This document shows, piece after piece, positions 37,411-45,805 of a DNA stretch of 63,825 bases. A program made the translations under genes and the position numbers. Origin of the DNA: JAPHTQ01 sp050287105 (GTDB lineage Bacteria > Pseudomonadota > Gammaproteobacteria > Thiohalomonadales > Thiohalomonadaceae); NCBI GenBank assembly GCA_050287105.1, contig JBNKBG010000003.1:1-63825 (forward strand), read 5' to 3'. The notes under the pieces are model-generated. The model had not been told where the DNA came from. It saw nothing but the letters and a program-made list of their open reading frames with translations, and did not search any database. Within the stretch, counting starts at the first letter, position 1. Each line of letters starts with the position of its first letter.

Positions 37411-38059
37411 GAATACTGCCCTCGCGGTGGTGGGTGGCCTCCGCTTCGTCGGTAGCGACACTATGCGGCAGTTGCTCCAGCAACAACGAGGCACAGTTAC
37501 GCATGTTCTGTGCGCGACGATCTGCCATTCCTTCCAGCATGTGCAGTGCCAACAGAATTGGAATGGCGACAACCAGACCCACGCCCGTGGTCAACATCGC
37601 CTCCCATATCCCACCGGCCAACGCCTGGGCATCCACCTTGCCACCTGCCTGCTCAATCACCATAAAGGCCTTGATCATGCCGAGAATGGTACCTAGCAGA
37701 CCCAACAGCGGTGCGGTGTTACCGAGAATACCCAGAGTGCGGAAACCACGCTCCATTTTCTGTAGTTCAGTAGAGCCGATACGCTGTGCAACACGGGTCA
37801 GGTCATGGATCCCGGCCGAGGCAGCGGCCAATGTACCTTCTAGGATACTCGCCTCCGGTCCTTTCATATCTGCAAGGCTTTCACTTAATCTTCCCTGGGA
37901 TAACTTGCCTGGAAGTTGTCGCTCAAAATCAGAGGGAAATCGCCCCATAAAGTAGAATTGCAACAGACGCTCAATCACGATCGCCAGAGCCAGGATGGAG
38001 TATCCCAGCAGGATCCAAACGACGATGCCACCTTTATCGAATATATCGGCCAAAACCAT
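37400..38059 (-). CDS. exbB: MotA/TolQ/ExbB proton channel family protein
   Basis: 219 residues with three membrane segments: one near the N-terminus (GIVVWILLGYSILALAIVIE) and two in the second half (LGILGNTAPLLGLLGTILGM and TTGVGLVVAIPILLALHMLE). This is the classic ExbB/TolQ pattern with the conserved APLLGLLGT. The start at 38059 (MVLADIFDKGG) has a GGAGTGGGTGGA stretch upstream. Confidence 0.92.
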   Translation of the reverse strand: MVLADIFDKGGIVVWILLGYSILALAIVIERLLQFYFMGRFPSDFERQLPGKLSQGRLSESLADMKGPEASILEGTLAAASAGIHDLTRVAQRIGSTELQKMERGFRTLGILGNTAPLLGLLGTILGMIKAFMVIEQAGGKVDAQALAGGIWEAMLTTGVGLVVAIPILLALHMLEGMADRRAQNMRNCASLLLEQLPHSVATDEAEATHHREGSIHAV

Positions 38060-38190
38060 TGTTCCACCCACTCCAAATTATTGCTACTCAGCGCCACACG
38101 TAGCGCTTATTGGATACAGTGAACATCTATTCAGATTTATCGTTCACTGACCAGAAAAAGTCGCCATCCATGGCGGCGATGTCCTTGAAA

Positions 38191-40446
38191 CTAGAATCGC
38201 ACGGATAGACCGGCGGTATAGGTACGACCTTGATTCACTACGATGGAGATATCGTTAGCGTCGTAAACACCGTCAGCATTCCTATCGCCAGTGCCACCAC
38301 GAGCAGTATTGTAATAAAATTTATCGAATACGTTATCTACACGAAGGAAGAACGCCCACACATTGTCACCAATCTTTCTGTCGTAATTAACCAACAGATT
38401 GAAAACCTCGTGACCATCGATCTTCACTCGATTAATCTCATCCGCATAGTAGGAAGAGATAGCATCCAACTCACCAGTCACTCTCCACTCTGGTGTCAAG
38501 CGATAAACCAATGAGGTGTTTACGTGATGAGTCGATGTGCGCGGCACGACATTACCAGCATTATCATAACTATCGATACAGTATTGGGTTGCCGGATTGA
38601 GTGATGGTGAACATGGTACTTCCGTACCACCGTAGGCCCGGCCTAGACGCATATTGTAATTATCATACTTTGTAAATTTGGCATCCAGGTAGGTATACGC
38701 AACATGCCAAGCAAGGTCAGGCGACACGGTTGCTTCCATTGCCAATTCCAGACCACGGTTCTGCACCCCACCAATATTGTCATAATACATAGTATCAGTA
38801 GGACTGGTCGTCCCATATTGCCCTGACGTACTCATAATGTAATCATTGCGATCAATTTGAAAGACCGCCACATCAAAATCGGCAGGCATACCAAACAGCG
38901 CGGTTTTGGTACGATACCCGACCTCCATATTGACCGCATGTTCTGGAACCAAGTCTGGATTATTTACAGTGGTAGCGTTTGTCGAAACATCCCCAGCAAA
39001 CAATTGCGAGATAGAGGGGGCACGAAAACCCGTAGAGACATTAGCATAAATATCGCTTTTATCTCCCATGGAATAATTTGCGCCTAATCTCCAGGATGCA
39101 ACATCAAAGGCTTTGTCGAGATTAATCGTACCCTGCGGGACATATATTGTATTGTATTCAATCCCTGAATAATCAAAGGCTATGTGATCATAACGACCAT
39201 TAAGGGTCATCACTAACGGATCGCTGACTTTGAACTTATATTCACCATAAATGGCCTGAACTACTTCGTCAGTAGCGTTATTGGAAGTAGGAGTACCAGC
39301 TGGAATGCTAGTAGTAACTGGCCCAGGGTATGTTGTAACCGAAGTATCGATATTTGTCTCAGTGTGATTCTTGTAGCTATTAACTCGCAGGTCAGCAGCA
39401 AGCAACCATGCAGCACTCTCACCACCAGCACGATACTCGGTTTTTAAACCGTTCTGCACCTGCTTGTAGTCATTGAAATTCTTGTATAGCTGCGGATCGA
39501 CAGAATCCGGCCCAGAATAGAACTGGGTATGATCGGCAAAACTATAAACGTTTACCATCACATTATCGTTCCCACCAAGATCACGTGAATAGGTGGCGAA
39601 GTACTTAGCCAAATTCACATCAAAGCGGTTGGCGTAATCATTGTATGCAGGATCAGTACTGCGTGGATCGGTTTCTGCCGCATCCACACCAGACACTGCA
39701 CCATGACTATTTTTCCAGCGATCCGATAATTCCAAGCCGAAGGTCATATCACTGGCATCGTCGATGTAGTATTGCAACTTACCATTCAAGTAATCGGCCT
39801 TGGAGGCTGAGTCGTCGTAGTAACCATCTGTCTCGCGGCGAGAGACCTGTATATGACCGTTGGCATCGTCACTGGCAAAGCCGGCACGCAGTAGTCCTTT
39901 TTTATAATTGAAATCCCCTGCCTCGGCCGCTGCAGCAAAACCCTTATAGTGAGCACCACGCTTGGTGGTAATGATCACCGCACCCGAGAGAGCATCGTCA
40001 CCAAAGAGGTAGGAAGCACCGCCCTTGACGACCTTAATGGACTCGATGTTGTCCATATCGATATTCACCGCACCGGTACGCTCGAATACCGGCACGCCGT
40101 CGATCACCACAGCCACACCGGGCTTCTCACCCATGTAAACCTGATTCTCTATACCGCGAATGTGGATTTTCAGCGAGTCGCCACTGGAGAAGGTGGTCGT
40201 GATCCCAGGAATCGATTGCAGCATCTGCTGGATGTTTTCGGTGTGTGCGGCATCGACCTCTTCGCCCTTGATGACACCGATATTGGATGCCTCTCCACGC
40301 TTGTTCTCGAAGCGGTCATCAATGGTAGAAGACTCCACCTGAATGACCCCCAAATCTTCAGCCACCGCAGTAGCCGAAACCATGGCGCACATCCCTGCAC
40401 CGACAAGCAAACTCATCCCCAAACGCTGCAAAAGAACCGGCTTCAC
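38191..40446 (-). CDS. TonB-dependent outer-membrane receptor, 751 aa
   Basis: A signal peptide ends around TAVAED, with a candidate TonB box (GVIQVESS). The plug domain (residues about 50-165) contains MLQSIPGI, IHIRGIEN, VVIDGVPVF and VVKGGASYLFGDDALSGAV. The rest is a 22-strand-type beta barrel ending in an aromatic residue (TAGLSVRF). The start is taken as GTG at 40446, since GGGGAGG lies five bases upstream; a TTG at 40464 would lie inside that site. It is followed by exbB, exbD, tonB and a copper chaperone, so copper or a copper complex is the favoured ligand, an inference. The gene is more A+T-rich than its neighbours. Confidence 0.9.
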   Translation of the reverse strand: MKPVLLQRLGMSLLVGAGMCAMVSATAVAEDLGVIQVESSTIDDRFENKRGEASNIGVIKGEEVDAAHTENIQQMLQSIPGITTTFSSGDSLKIHIRGIENQVYMGEKPGVAVVIDGVPVFERTGAVNIDMDNIESIKVVKGGASYLFGDDALSGAVIITTKRGAHYKGFAAAAEAGDFNYKKGLLRAGFASDDANGHIQVSRRETDGYYDDSASKADYLNGKLQYYIDDASDMTFGLELSDRWKNSHGAVSGVDAAETDPRSTDPAYNDYANRFDVNLAKYFATYSRDLGGNDNVMVNVYSFADHTQFYSGPDSVDPQLYKNFNDYKQVQNGLKTEYRAGGESAAWLLAADLRVNSYKNHTETNIDTSVTTYPGPVTTSIPAGTPTSNNATDEVVQAIYGEYKFKVSDPLVMTLNGRYDHIAFDYSGIEYNTIYVPQGTINLDKAFDVASWRLGANYSMGDKSDIYANVSTGFRAPSISQLFAGDVSTNATTVNNPDLVPEHAVNMEVGYRTKTALFGMPADFDVAVFQIDRNDYIMSTSGQYGTTSPTDTMYYDNIGGVQNRGLELAMEATVSPDLAWHVAYTYLDAKFTKYDNYNMRLGRAYGGTEVPCSPSLNPATQYCIDSYDNAGNVVPRTSTHHVNTSLVYRLTPEWRVTGELDAISSYYADEINRVKIDGHEVFNLLVNYDRKIGDNVWAFFLRVDNVFDKFYYNTARGGTGDRNADGVYDANDISIVVNQGRTYTAGLSVRF

Positions 40447-40640
40447 AAATACCTCCCCAGGCAATAGTTAATTTATGTTGTGCTTTATCGGGGCAGGCTA
40501 ATTGCAGGATGTATGCCATCCCTTATAGGTTTGTTTTTATTGGGGAAAAGGGTATTCCTGAGCAAGGTGCTGCGAGGTAAATGACTTCGCACTGCGGCAT
40601 ATGACACAGTGATCCTGCGGATTATCAGGACGAAAAAAAA

Positions 40641-40655
40641 CCCGGCGAAGCCGGG
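40641..40655 (-). terminator. Terminator of the tRNA-Pro/Arg/His operon
   Basis: On the reverse strand CCCGGC-TTC-GCCGGG is followed by eight T. It begins 11 bases after the tRNA-His CCA end. Confidence 0.9.
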
Positions 40656-40665
40656 CTTTAATGGA

Positions 40666-40743
40666 TGGGGTGGCTGATGGGACTCGAACCCACGACAACT
40701 GGAATCACAATCCAGGACTCTAACCAACTGAGCTACAGCCACC
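40666..40743 (-). tRNA. tRNA-His (GTG)
   Basis: Reverse strand GGTGGCTGTAGCTCAGTTGG to CAGCCACC-CCA, 78 bases including the encoded extra 5' G and the CCA. The anticodon loop ATTGTGAT gives GTG. Confidence 0.96.
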
Positions 40744-40772
40744 ATTGAAACCGTATACTGCCGACGCTGAAA

Positions 40773-40849
40773 TGGCGCGCCCGGCAGGACTCGAACCTGC
40801 TACCCTCGGCTTAGAAGGCCGATGCTCTATCCGGATGAGCTACGGGCGC
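40773..40849 (-). tRNA. tRNA-Arg (TCT)
   Basis: Reverse strand GCGCCCGTAGCTCATCCGG to CGGGCGCG-CCA, 77 bases. The anticodon loop CTTCTAA gives TCT. It reads rare AGA/AGG arginine codons. Middle gene of a three-tRNA operon. Confidence 0.96.
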
Positions 40850-40889
40850 ATGTAAACCGAATAACAAGCCGTCTGATGTCACCATGTAG

Positions 40890-40966
40890 TGGTCGGGGTA
40901 GAGGGATTCGAACCCCCGACATCCTGCTCCCAAAGCAGGCGCGCTACCAGACTGCGCTATACCCCG
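40890..40966 (-). tRNA. tRNA-Pro (TGG)
   Basis: Reverse strand CGGGGTATAGCGCAGTCTGG to CTACCCCGA-CCA, 77 bases. The anticodon loop TTTGGGA gives TGG. First gene of the Pro-Arg-His tRNA operon, reminiscent of the argX-hisR-leuT-proM operon of E. coli. Confidence 0.96.
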
Positions 40967-41126
40967 ACAGTGCGGGAAAACCATTCCCGTGGGGGTGCCC
41001 CCGCAGGAAGACGGCAATACTACCCGGCGACCGTAGATTGGTCAATAAGCACCCACCTCCCCTTGGCCTGACCGTGACCGCATGAGAAGATAACGCCCCC
41101 GCGGAACAGCTAGCACAGGATCATTC

Positions 41127-41978
41127 ATGAGCGCACAGATCATTGACGGCAGGAAAATCGCCGCCGAGGTTAGAGAATCGGTCAAACAGCAGGTCGCCCA
41201 GCGTGTTGCTGCAGGCAAACGTCCACCTGGCCTGGCGGTAGTTCAGGTAGGGGAAGATCCGGCCTCGAAGGTTTACGTCGGCAGCAAACGCCGCGGTTGC
41301 GCGGAGTGCGGCATTCTCTCCCTAGCCCACGACCTGCCGGAAGAGACCAGCCAGGAGACACTGCTGGCACTCCTTGATGAGCTAAACGCAGATCCGACGG
41401 TCGACGGCATTCTGGTCCAACTTCCCCTGCCCGCGCACATCGATGAAGAGGCCGTGATCGAGCGCATCCGCCCGGATAAGGATGTGGATGGTTTCCACCC
41501 CTACAACATCGGCCGCCTGACCATCCAGATGCCGACCCTCCATCCCTGTACCCCACGCGGGGTGATGACCCTGCTGGCGCACACCGGAGTGGAACTGGCG
41601 GGACTGGATGCGATCGTCGTCGGTGCCTCCAACATTGTCGGCCGCCCCATGGCACTGGAGTTGCTGATGGCACGCTGTACCGTCACCGTCTGCCATAGCC
41701 GTACCCGGGATCTGGAAGAGAAAGTCCGCAAGGCCGATCTGGTTGTTGTGGGAGTGGGCCGCCCGGAGATGGTCAAGGGTGACTGGATCAAGGAGGGAGC
41801 CATTGTGATCGATGTGGGTATGAACCGTCTGGACAACGGCAAGCTGGTCGGTGATGTGGAATTTGCCAGTGCCAGTGAGAAGGCCAGCTGGATCACCCCT
41901 GTACCGGGTGGCGTGGGACTGATGACGGTAGCGACCCTGCTGCAAAACACGCTGACAGCAGCAGAACAACACGACTAA
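41127..41978 (+). CDS. folD: Bifunctional methylenetetrahydrofolate dehydrogenase/cyclohydrolase
   Basis: Interconverts methylene-, methenyl- and formyl-tetrahydrofolate with NADP. 283 residues. The signatures DGILVQLPLPAHIDEE and PVPGGVGLMTVATLLQNT are intact, with the catalytic-site region KVYVGSKRRGCAECGI and the NADP-binding VVGASNIVGRPMALELL. In E. coli folD is near cysS; here they are about 4 kb apart with a sensor system between them. Confidence 0.96.
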   Translation: MSAQIIDGRKIAAEVRESVKQQVAQRVAAGKRPPGLAVVQVGEDPASKVYVGSKRRGCAECGILSLAHDLPEETSQETLLALLDELNADPTVDGILVQLPLPAHIDEEAVIERIRPDKDVDGFHPYNIGRLTIQMPTLHPCTPRGVMTLLAHTGVELAGLDAIVVGASNIVGRPMALELLMARCTVTVCHSRTRDLEEKVRKADLVVVGVGRPEMVKGDWIKEGAIVIDVGMNRLDNGKLVGDVEFASASEKASWITPVPGGVGLMTVATLLQNTLTAAEQHD

Positions 41979-42291
41979 CAGGGAATAGGTTTCAACGGAA
42001 GAAAAAAATTGCGGCAATCCTTTGCCTTAATATGGAGGGGTATCCATTCTGGCTTTCCATGCCAGATTCAAGAGTGGAGGGTTATTCAGGGCCAAGGCCC
42101 GTACATCTAATCACTGCTACCACAATAAATAAGGAGATGCGCACTGCTACCATACAGTGCTGTCGCCCTTTCGTAGCGACAGGTTCATTATGCGTAGCGA
42201 TATCCCGAAAAGGTATTGGGGAAAACCCTAAGAGCGCTAACGATTGATGGGAAAGTGTGACGAGGCGGGCAAAAACGCTGGGGATCCGCGC
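41979..42291. other. Intergenic region with three hairpins
   Basis: 313 bp between convergent folD and the response regulator gene. I see no credible protein: a 71-codon frame at 42032-42247 has atypical composition and no ribosome-binding site. Three short perfect inverted repeats stand out: CTGGC-N7-GCCAG (42049-42065), GCACTG-N8-CAGTGC (42141-42160) and, immediately next, TGTCGC-N9-GCGACA (42161-42181). No T tract marks a clear folD terminator. A small RNA is possible but unproven. Confidence 0.5.
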
Positions 42292-42942
42292 TCAATCGGC
42301 GTTTTCAGGGCGCGCCATTGCAGCATCAACCGACGAGTCTCGCAGTGACACCGTCATTCTCACCAGATGAGACAAGGAATCCGCCTCCAGTTTTTCCATC
42401 ACCTTGGCGCGGTGCGCCTCGACTGTCTTCTGACTCACCCCCAGATCACTACCTATCTGCTTGTTAGAGGCCCCGGCGACCACTCGCTCCAGCACCTCCA
42501 TCTCCCTCGGTGTCAACGACTCCATTCTTGCCTGCAGGGCATCCTTCTCGGCCAGGGTTTGGCGGAGCTGTGATTCCTGCTCAAGCGCACGTTGTACCAG
42601 CGCCAGCAGAATATCGTCGTTAAACGGCTTTTCGATAAAATCGAAGGCGCCCGCCTTGAGTGCCCGCACGGCCATCGGCACATCCGCATGACCGGAAATG
42701 ACAATCACCGGCATATGACAGCCGCGCTGATTGAGCGCCGCCTGCAATTCCAGACCGTTCATCCCCGGCATCCGAATATCCAGCAACAGACAACCGTTGA
42801 GTCTTTCACTGCATGCGTCGAGAAACGCCGCTGCAGAGTGAAAGGTTTGCGCCTCAATACCTGCCGACTTGATTAGCCAGGATAATGAATCGCGTACCGC
42901 TTCATCGTCGTCAATGATGTAGACCTTGCCCAGATTTGACAT
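42292..42942 (-). CDS. FixJ/TtrR-family response regulator, 216 aa
   Basis: A receiver domain (VYIIDDDEAVRDSLSWL, phosphorylatable aspartate in GCLLLDIRMPGMNGLE, VISGHADVPMAVRALKAGA, IEKPFND) is followed by a LuxR-type helix-turn-helix (LTPREMEVLERVVAGASNKQ then GVSQKTVEAHRAKVM). This is the FixJ/TtrR layout. The start at 42942 follows GGGGGGGAGAGG. It overlaps the kinase gene by 32 bases, so it is the cognate regulator. Confidence 0.92.
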   Translation of the reverse strand: MSNLGKVYIIDDDEAVRDSLSWLIKSAGIEAQTFHSAAAFLDACSERLNGCLLLDIRMPGMNGLELQAALNQRGCHMPVIVISGHADVPMAVRALKAGAFDFIEKPFNDDILLALVQRALEQESQLRQTLAEKDALQARMESLTPREMEVLERVVAGASNKQIGSDLGVSQKTVEAHRAKVMEKLEADSLSHLVRMTVSLRDSSVDAAMARPENAD

Positions 42943-45088
42943 CCTCTCCCCCCCCATTACACGGTAATGTCACGATCATTCGTGTACCGTTCTCCACTGT
43001 GTCGTCCAGTGTTAGTGTTCCGCCGTGTGACTCGATAATACCCCTGCTGATGGATAGCCCCAACCCCATACCCTGTTGTTTATTGGTTACAAACGGTTCA
43101 AATATTTCATCCCGCACTGCCGCATCAACACCGTGGCCATTATCCTCTACCACTATGGTGATGACTCCATCATTCGCAGCGGTGCTGATCGAGAGGCTCC
43201 GCTGTGGCGGCGGCACATCGTGCATCGCCTCCATGGCATTCCGGATCAGGTTGAGCAACACCTGCTCAAGCTGAATGTCATGAGCCCACAATTTGGCTAA
43301 ACCTTTTTGCAGATGAAGCTTAAGCAGGACACCGGCCTTGCGTAGCTCCGGTTGCAGGAAATTAACCAGATCTACAATCAACGGATTGATCTCCACCTGT
43401 TTGCGCTCAGGTGGCTCCTTACGGATAAAACGGCGCAATTGACGGATGATCTCACCCGCGCGTTCTGCCTGGGAAGAGACCCGCTCCATCACCTCGATAA
43501 GCGCTTCACGGTTCTCCTCACCCGCCGCACGCAACATTCTGATCGAGCCCTTGGTGTAGTTGACGATCGCCGCAAGGGGCTGATTCAGTTCATGGGCAAT
43601 ACCTGAGGCCATCTCCCCCATGGTACTGAGACGTGCCACATGGGCCATCTCGATCTGCCGCTGGCGCGCCTCTTCCGCCGCTTTTTTCCGCGTGGTGATA
43701 TCGCGGAATACCACCACCGCACCACTCACCTTACCGTGATCATCCAGGATCGGTGTACGACAATACTCCACAGGGATGGTACGACCGTTTCGGCACTGCA
43801 ACAGATCATCATCGACGTAATAGGCCTGCTCATCATCCAGCGCATCGGAAGGCGGGTAGCCCCCGCGCCCTTCTGGATGGGTATCGTCGTCAACATGGCG
43901 TAACAGTTCCCCCTGATTACGCCCAATCAACTCCTCCCTTTTCCAACCGGTGATCTCCTCCATGGCGCGGTTAACGAAGGTGGAGTTGCCATTAACATCG
44001 ACACCGTAGATACCATCAGCCACCGAATCGAGAATCAGGGCGTGCTGCTGCTCCAGCTGTCGTTTGGCATGAGAGAGTTGCTGGTTCAGGCGCAGTACCC
44101 AGGTGGTCAGGCCACCCATGATCAACAACAGAAAGAAGCCACCCACCAGCCACAACCAGTAACGCTGCCAGACATCCAGCAGGGTAAACTGCTGCGAATG
44201 CTGGTAAGGCGGCAATAGCAATTCCTGCAACAGGTCGTGAACCGGCTGGTAGTCGAGGGGAATGGTCCACCCGGCATAGTTTCCGGCCAACGCTGCGGGA
44301 TGATCCTCGGGCATCTCAGCCAGGGCAATGGAGACCTGTCGGGCAAGGCTGTTGGAGGTGTGCTGCACCTTGCTAAAGGGCCACTCTGGATAGAGACGGG
44401 TACTGTGAAGTCGCGGAAACGCCGCTTCGGAGTGGCGATTGATAATACGAAATTCGTTGAGATTGATCCGTCCTTCCGCTGCCATGTGCTCCAGGATATC
44501 GGTACGCACTGTGCCGGCATCTACCCGCCCTTCACGTACCGCCATCACAACCTTGTCGTGGGTGCCGGAGAAGATGATCTTTTTCAGATCACGATGAAGT
44601 TCAATACCCGCGGCCTTGAACTCGCGCAACGCCACCATGTAACCACCCAGAGAGCTGGCATCCACCGCGCTGAAGGTACCGCCACGCAGGTCATCCAGGG
44701 CATTAAGGTCGTAACGTTCTGCGCGGGCAAAGATCACACCGCCGAAGGTATTGGCGACATCACCCTGCCAGCGATTTCGCAGGGTAGAGAGTCGTGACAC
44801 ACGATACCGGACCTCAAGATTCACATAGATCGCCGGATTGACCAGCACGAAGTCGACCTCGCCACGGGCCACACTGCCCTCAACTTCACTAAAGGAGAGC
44901 GGGCGAATGGAAAAACGGTAGTTGGGGAGTTTGCTGCTTAAATAGTCGGCGGTCGGTGCCCAGTGACTCAGTGTCGACTCATCACCGCGATGACTGAGAA
45001 CGCCGATAAGCACCGGCTCCGCTGCGCTTGCCGCAGCGGAGAATATCAACAACAGAAGGGGTAGTAGACGCCGTACCATGACGGCCAT
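42911..45088 (-). CDS. TtrS-like sensor histidine kinase with PhnD-type periplasmic domain
   Basis: 725 residues. A signal peptide is followed by a periplasmic PhnD/TtrS-type binding domain (VLIGVLSHRGDESTLSHWAP, PLSFSEVEGSVARGEVDFVL, residues about 25-295), a membrane segment (WLWLVGGFFLLLIMGGLTTW), a PAS domain (HALILDSVADGIYGVDVNGN to VFRDIT), and a kinase core with phosphoacceptor GIAHELNQPLAAI near residue 500, N box LLNLIRNAMEAM and G boxes VVEDNGHGVD and GMGLGLS. In Salmonella, TtrS senses tetrathionate. The ligand here is unknown; an oxidised sulfur compound is plausible but inferred. No tetrathionate reductase genes are in the window. Confidence 0.87.
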   Translation of the reverse strand: MAVMVRRLLPLLLLIFSAAASAAEPVLIGVLSHRGDESTLSHWAPTADYLSSKLPNYRFSIRPLSFSEVEGSVARGEVDFVLVNPAIYVNLEVRYRVSRLSTLRNRWQGDVANTFGGVIFARAERYDLNALDDLRGGTFSAVDASSLGGYMVALREFKAAGIELHRDLKKIIFSGTHDKVVMAVREGRVDAGTVRTDILEHMAAEGRINLNEFRIINRHSEAAFPRLHSTRLYPEWPFSKVQHTSNSLARQVSIALAEMPEDHPAALAGNYAGWTIPLDYQPVHDLLQELLLPPYQHSQQFTLLDVWQRYWLWLVGGFFLLLIMGGLTTWVLRLNQQLSHAKRQLEQQHALILDSVADGIYGVDVNGNSTFVNRAMEEITGWKREELIGRNQGELLRHVDDDTHPEGRGGYPPSDALDDEQAYYVDDDLLQCRNGRTIPVEYCRTPILDDHGKVSGAVVVFRDITTRKKAAEEARQRQIEMAHVARLSTMGEMASGIAHELNQPLAAIVNYTKGSIRMLRAAGEENREALIEVMERVSSQAERAGEIIRQLRRFIRKEPPERKQVEINPLIVDLVNFLQPELRKAGVLLKLHLQKGLAKLWAHDIQLEQVLLNLIRNAMEAMHDVPPPQRSLSISTAANDGVITIVVEDNGHGVDAAVRDEIFEPFVTNKQQGMGLGLSISRGIIESHGGTLTLDDTVENGTRMIVTLPCNGGGEDVKSGQGLHH

Positions 45089-45094
45089 TGTCGC

Positions 45095-45772
45095 TCAAAG
45101 ACGCCAGTACAGCCATCCACCACAGGCAATCAGCGATAGCAGGATGGCCATCCCACGCAACCAGGGGAACGGCTCTTTGACCGGCAGCAGATAAGCTTCA
45201 GTGACGGGATCGGCCTTGCGCGCCTTCTCTTTCAACTCCTTCCAGGCCTGCTCCACCACCGGTAACGCCGCCTCTTTAACCCCATCACCGCGCTCCCTTT
45301 CCAGATCCGGCAGGGTCATCACACTCTCTGGCCGCCCCTTGGGAAAGGAGCAGTTGCCCATAAAGAGAATACGGCCCGCGGTACTCACTTTAGGTTGGTG
45401 GTAGCGCAGGCAGGCAAGTAGCCCTTCTATGCTATAGAGCGGATTGGCGAAGCGGATAGTGCGCTTACCCATCACCTGGGCCCAGGTATCCATCCGGTCG
45501 CCGGCGAAGATGATGCCATCACGGGGATTGGTGGTGAGTACCCGGATCTCATGCGGTGACATCAGCAACCACTCGAAAAAGGCCAATCCACCCATGCCAT
45601 CATCCAGCAACACATTGCGCATCCGATCCAGACCTGAGGTAGCAATACAGCGCTCCATACGACGACGTGCGAAACTGCGGCGCAGCAACGGCATTGCCAG
45701 CAGCAAAGCCAGCATCGCAAGGGCTACAGCAACTGCCAGAGTGGTTAGTTCTTCGTTCAAAATCTCCCCCAT
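45095..45772 (-). CDS. Membrane protein with degenerate NERD-like domain, 225 aa
   Basis: An N-terminal membrane segment (LAVAVALAMLALLLAMPLL) and a C-terminal one (GMAILLSLIACGGWLYW) flank a cytoplasmic domain. Its core (FFEWLLMSPHEIRVLTTNP, then DTWAQVMGKRTIRFANPLYS) resembles the nuclease-related NERD domain in order and spacing. The E-x-K part of the nuclease motif is not preserved (VLTTNP where VIETK is usual), so catalysis is doubtful. It ends 6 bp before the TtrS-like kinase gene on the same strand, so it is probably co-transcribed. The start is uncertain (ATG 45772 or TTG 45778). Confidence 0.6.
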   Translation of the reverse strand: MGEILNEELTTLAVAVALAMLALLLAMPLLRRSFARRRMERCIATSGLDRMRNVLLDDGMGGLAFFEWLLMSPHEIRVLTTNPRDGIIFAGDRMDTWAQVMGKRTIRFANPLYSIEGLLACLRYHQPKVSTAGRILFMGNCSFPKGRPESVMTLPDLERERGDGVKEAALPVVEQAWKELKEKARKADPVTEAYLLPVKEPFPWLRGMAILLSLIACGGWLYWRL

Positions 45773-45805
45773 ATTCAATTATCTGATCGGCGATGAAACT
45801 TATTG

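Noticed and set aside
42032..42247. 71-codon frame after folD
   Set aside because: No ribosome-binding site, atypical amino acid composition, and no recognisable motif. An internal ATG has AGGAG with no spacer.
42911..45088. Phosphonate transporter binding protein
   Set aside because: The PhnD-type domain is fused to PAS and histidine kinase domains and no phn genes are near; TtrS-like sensing is the better reading.
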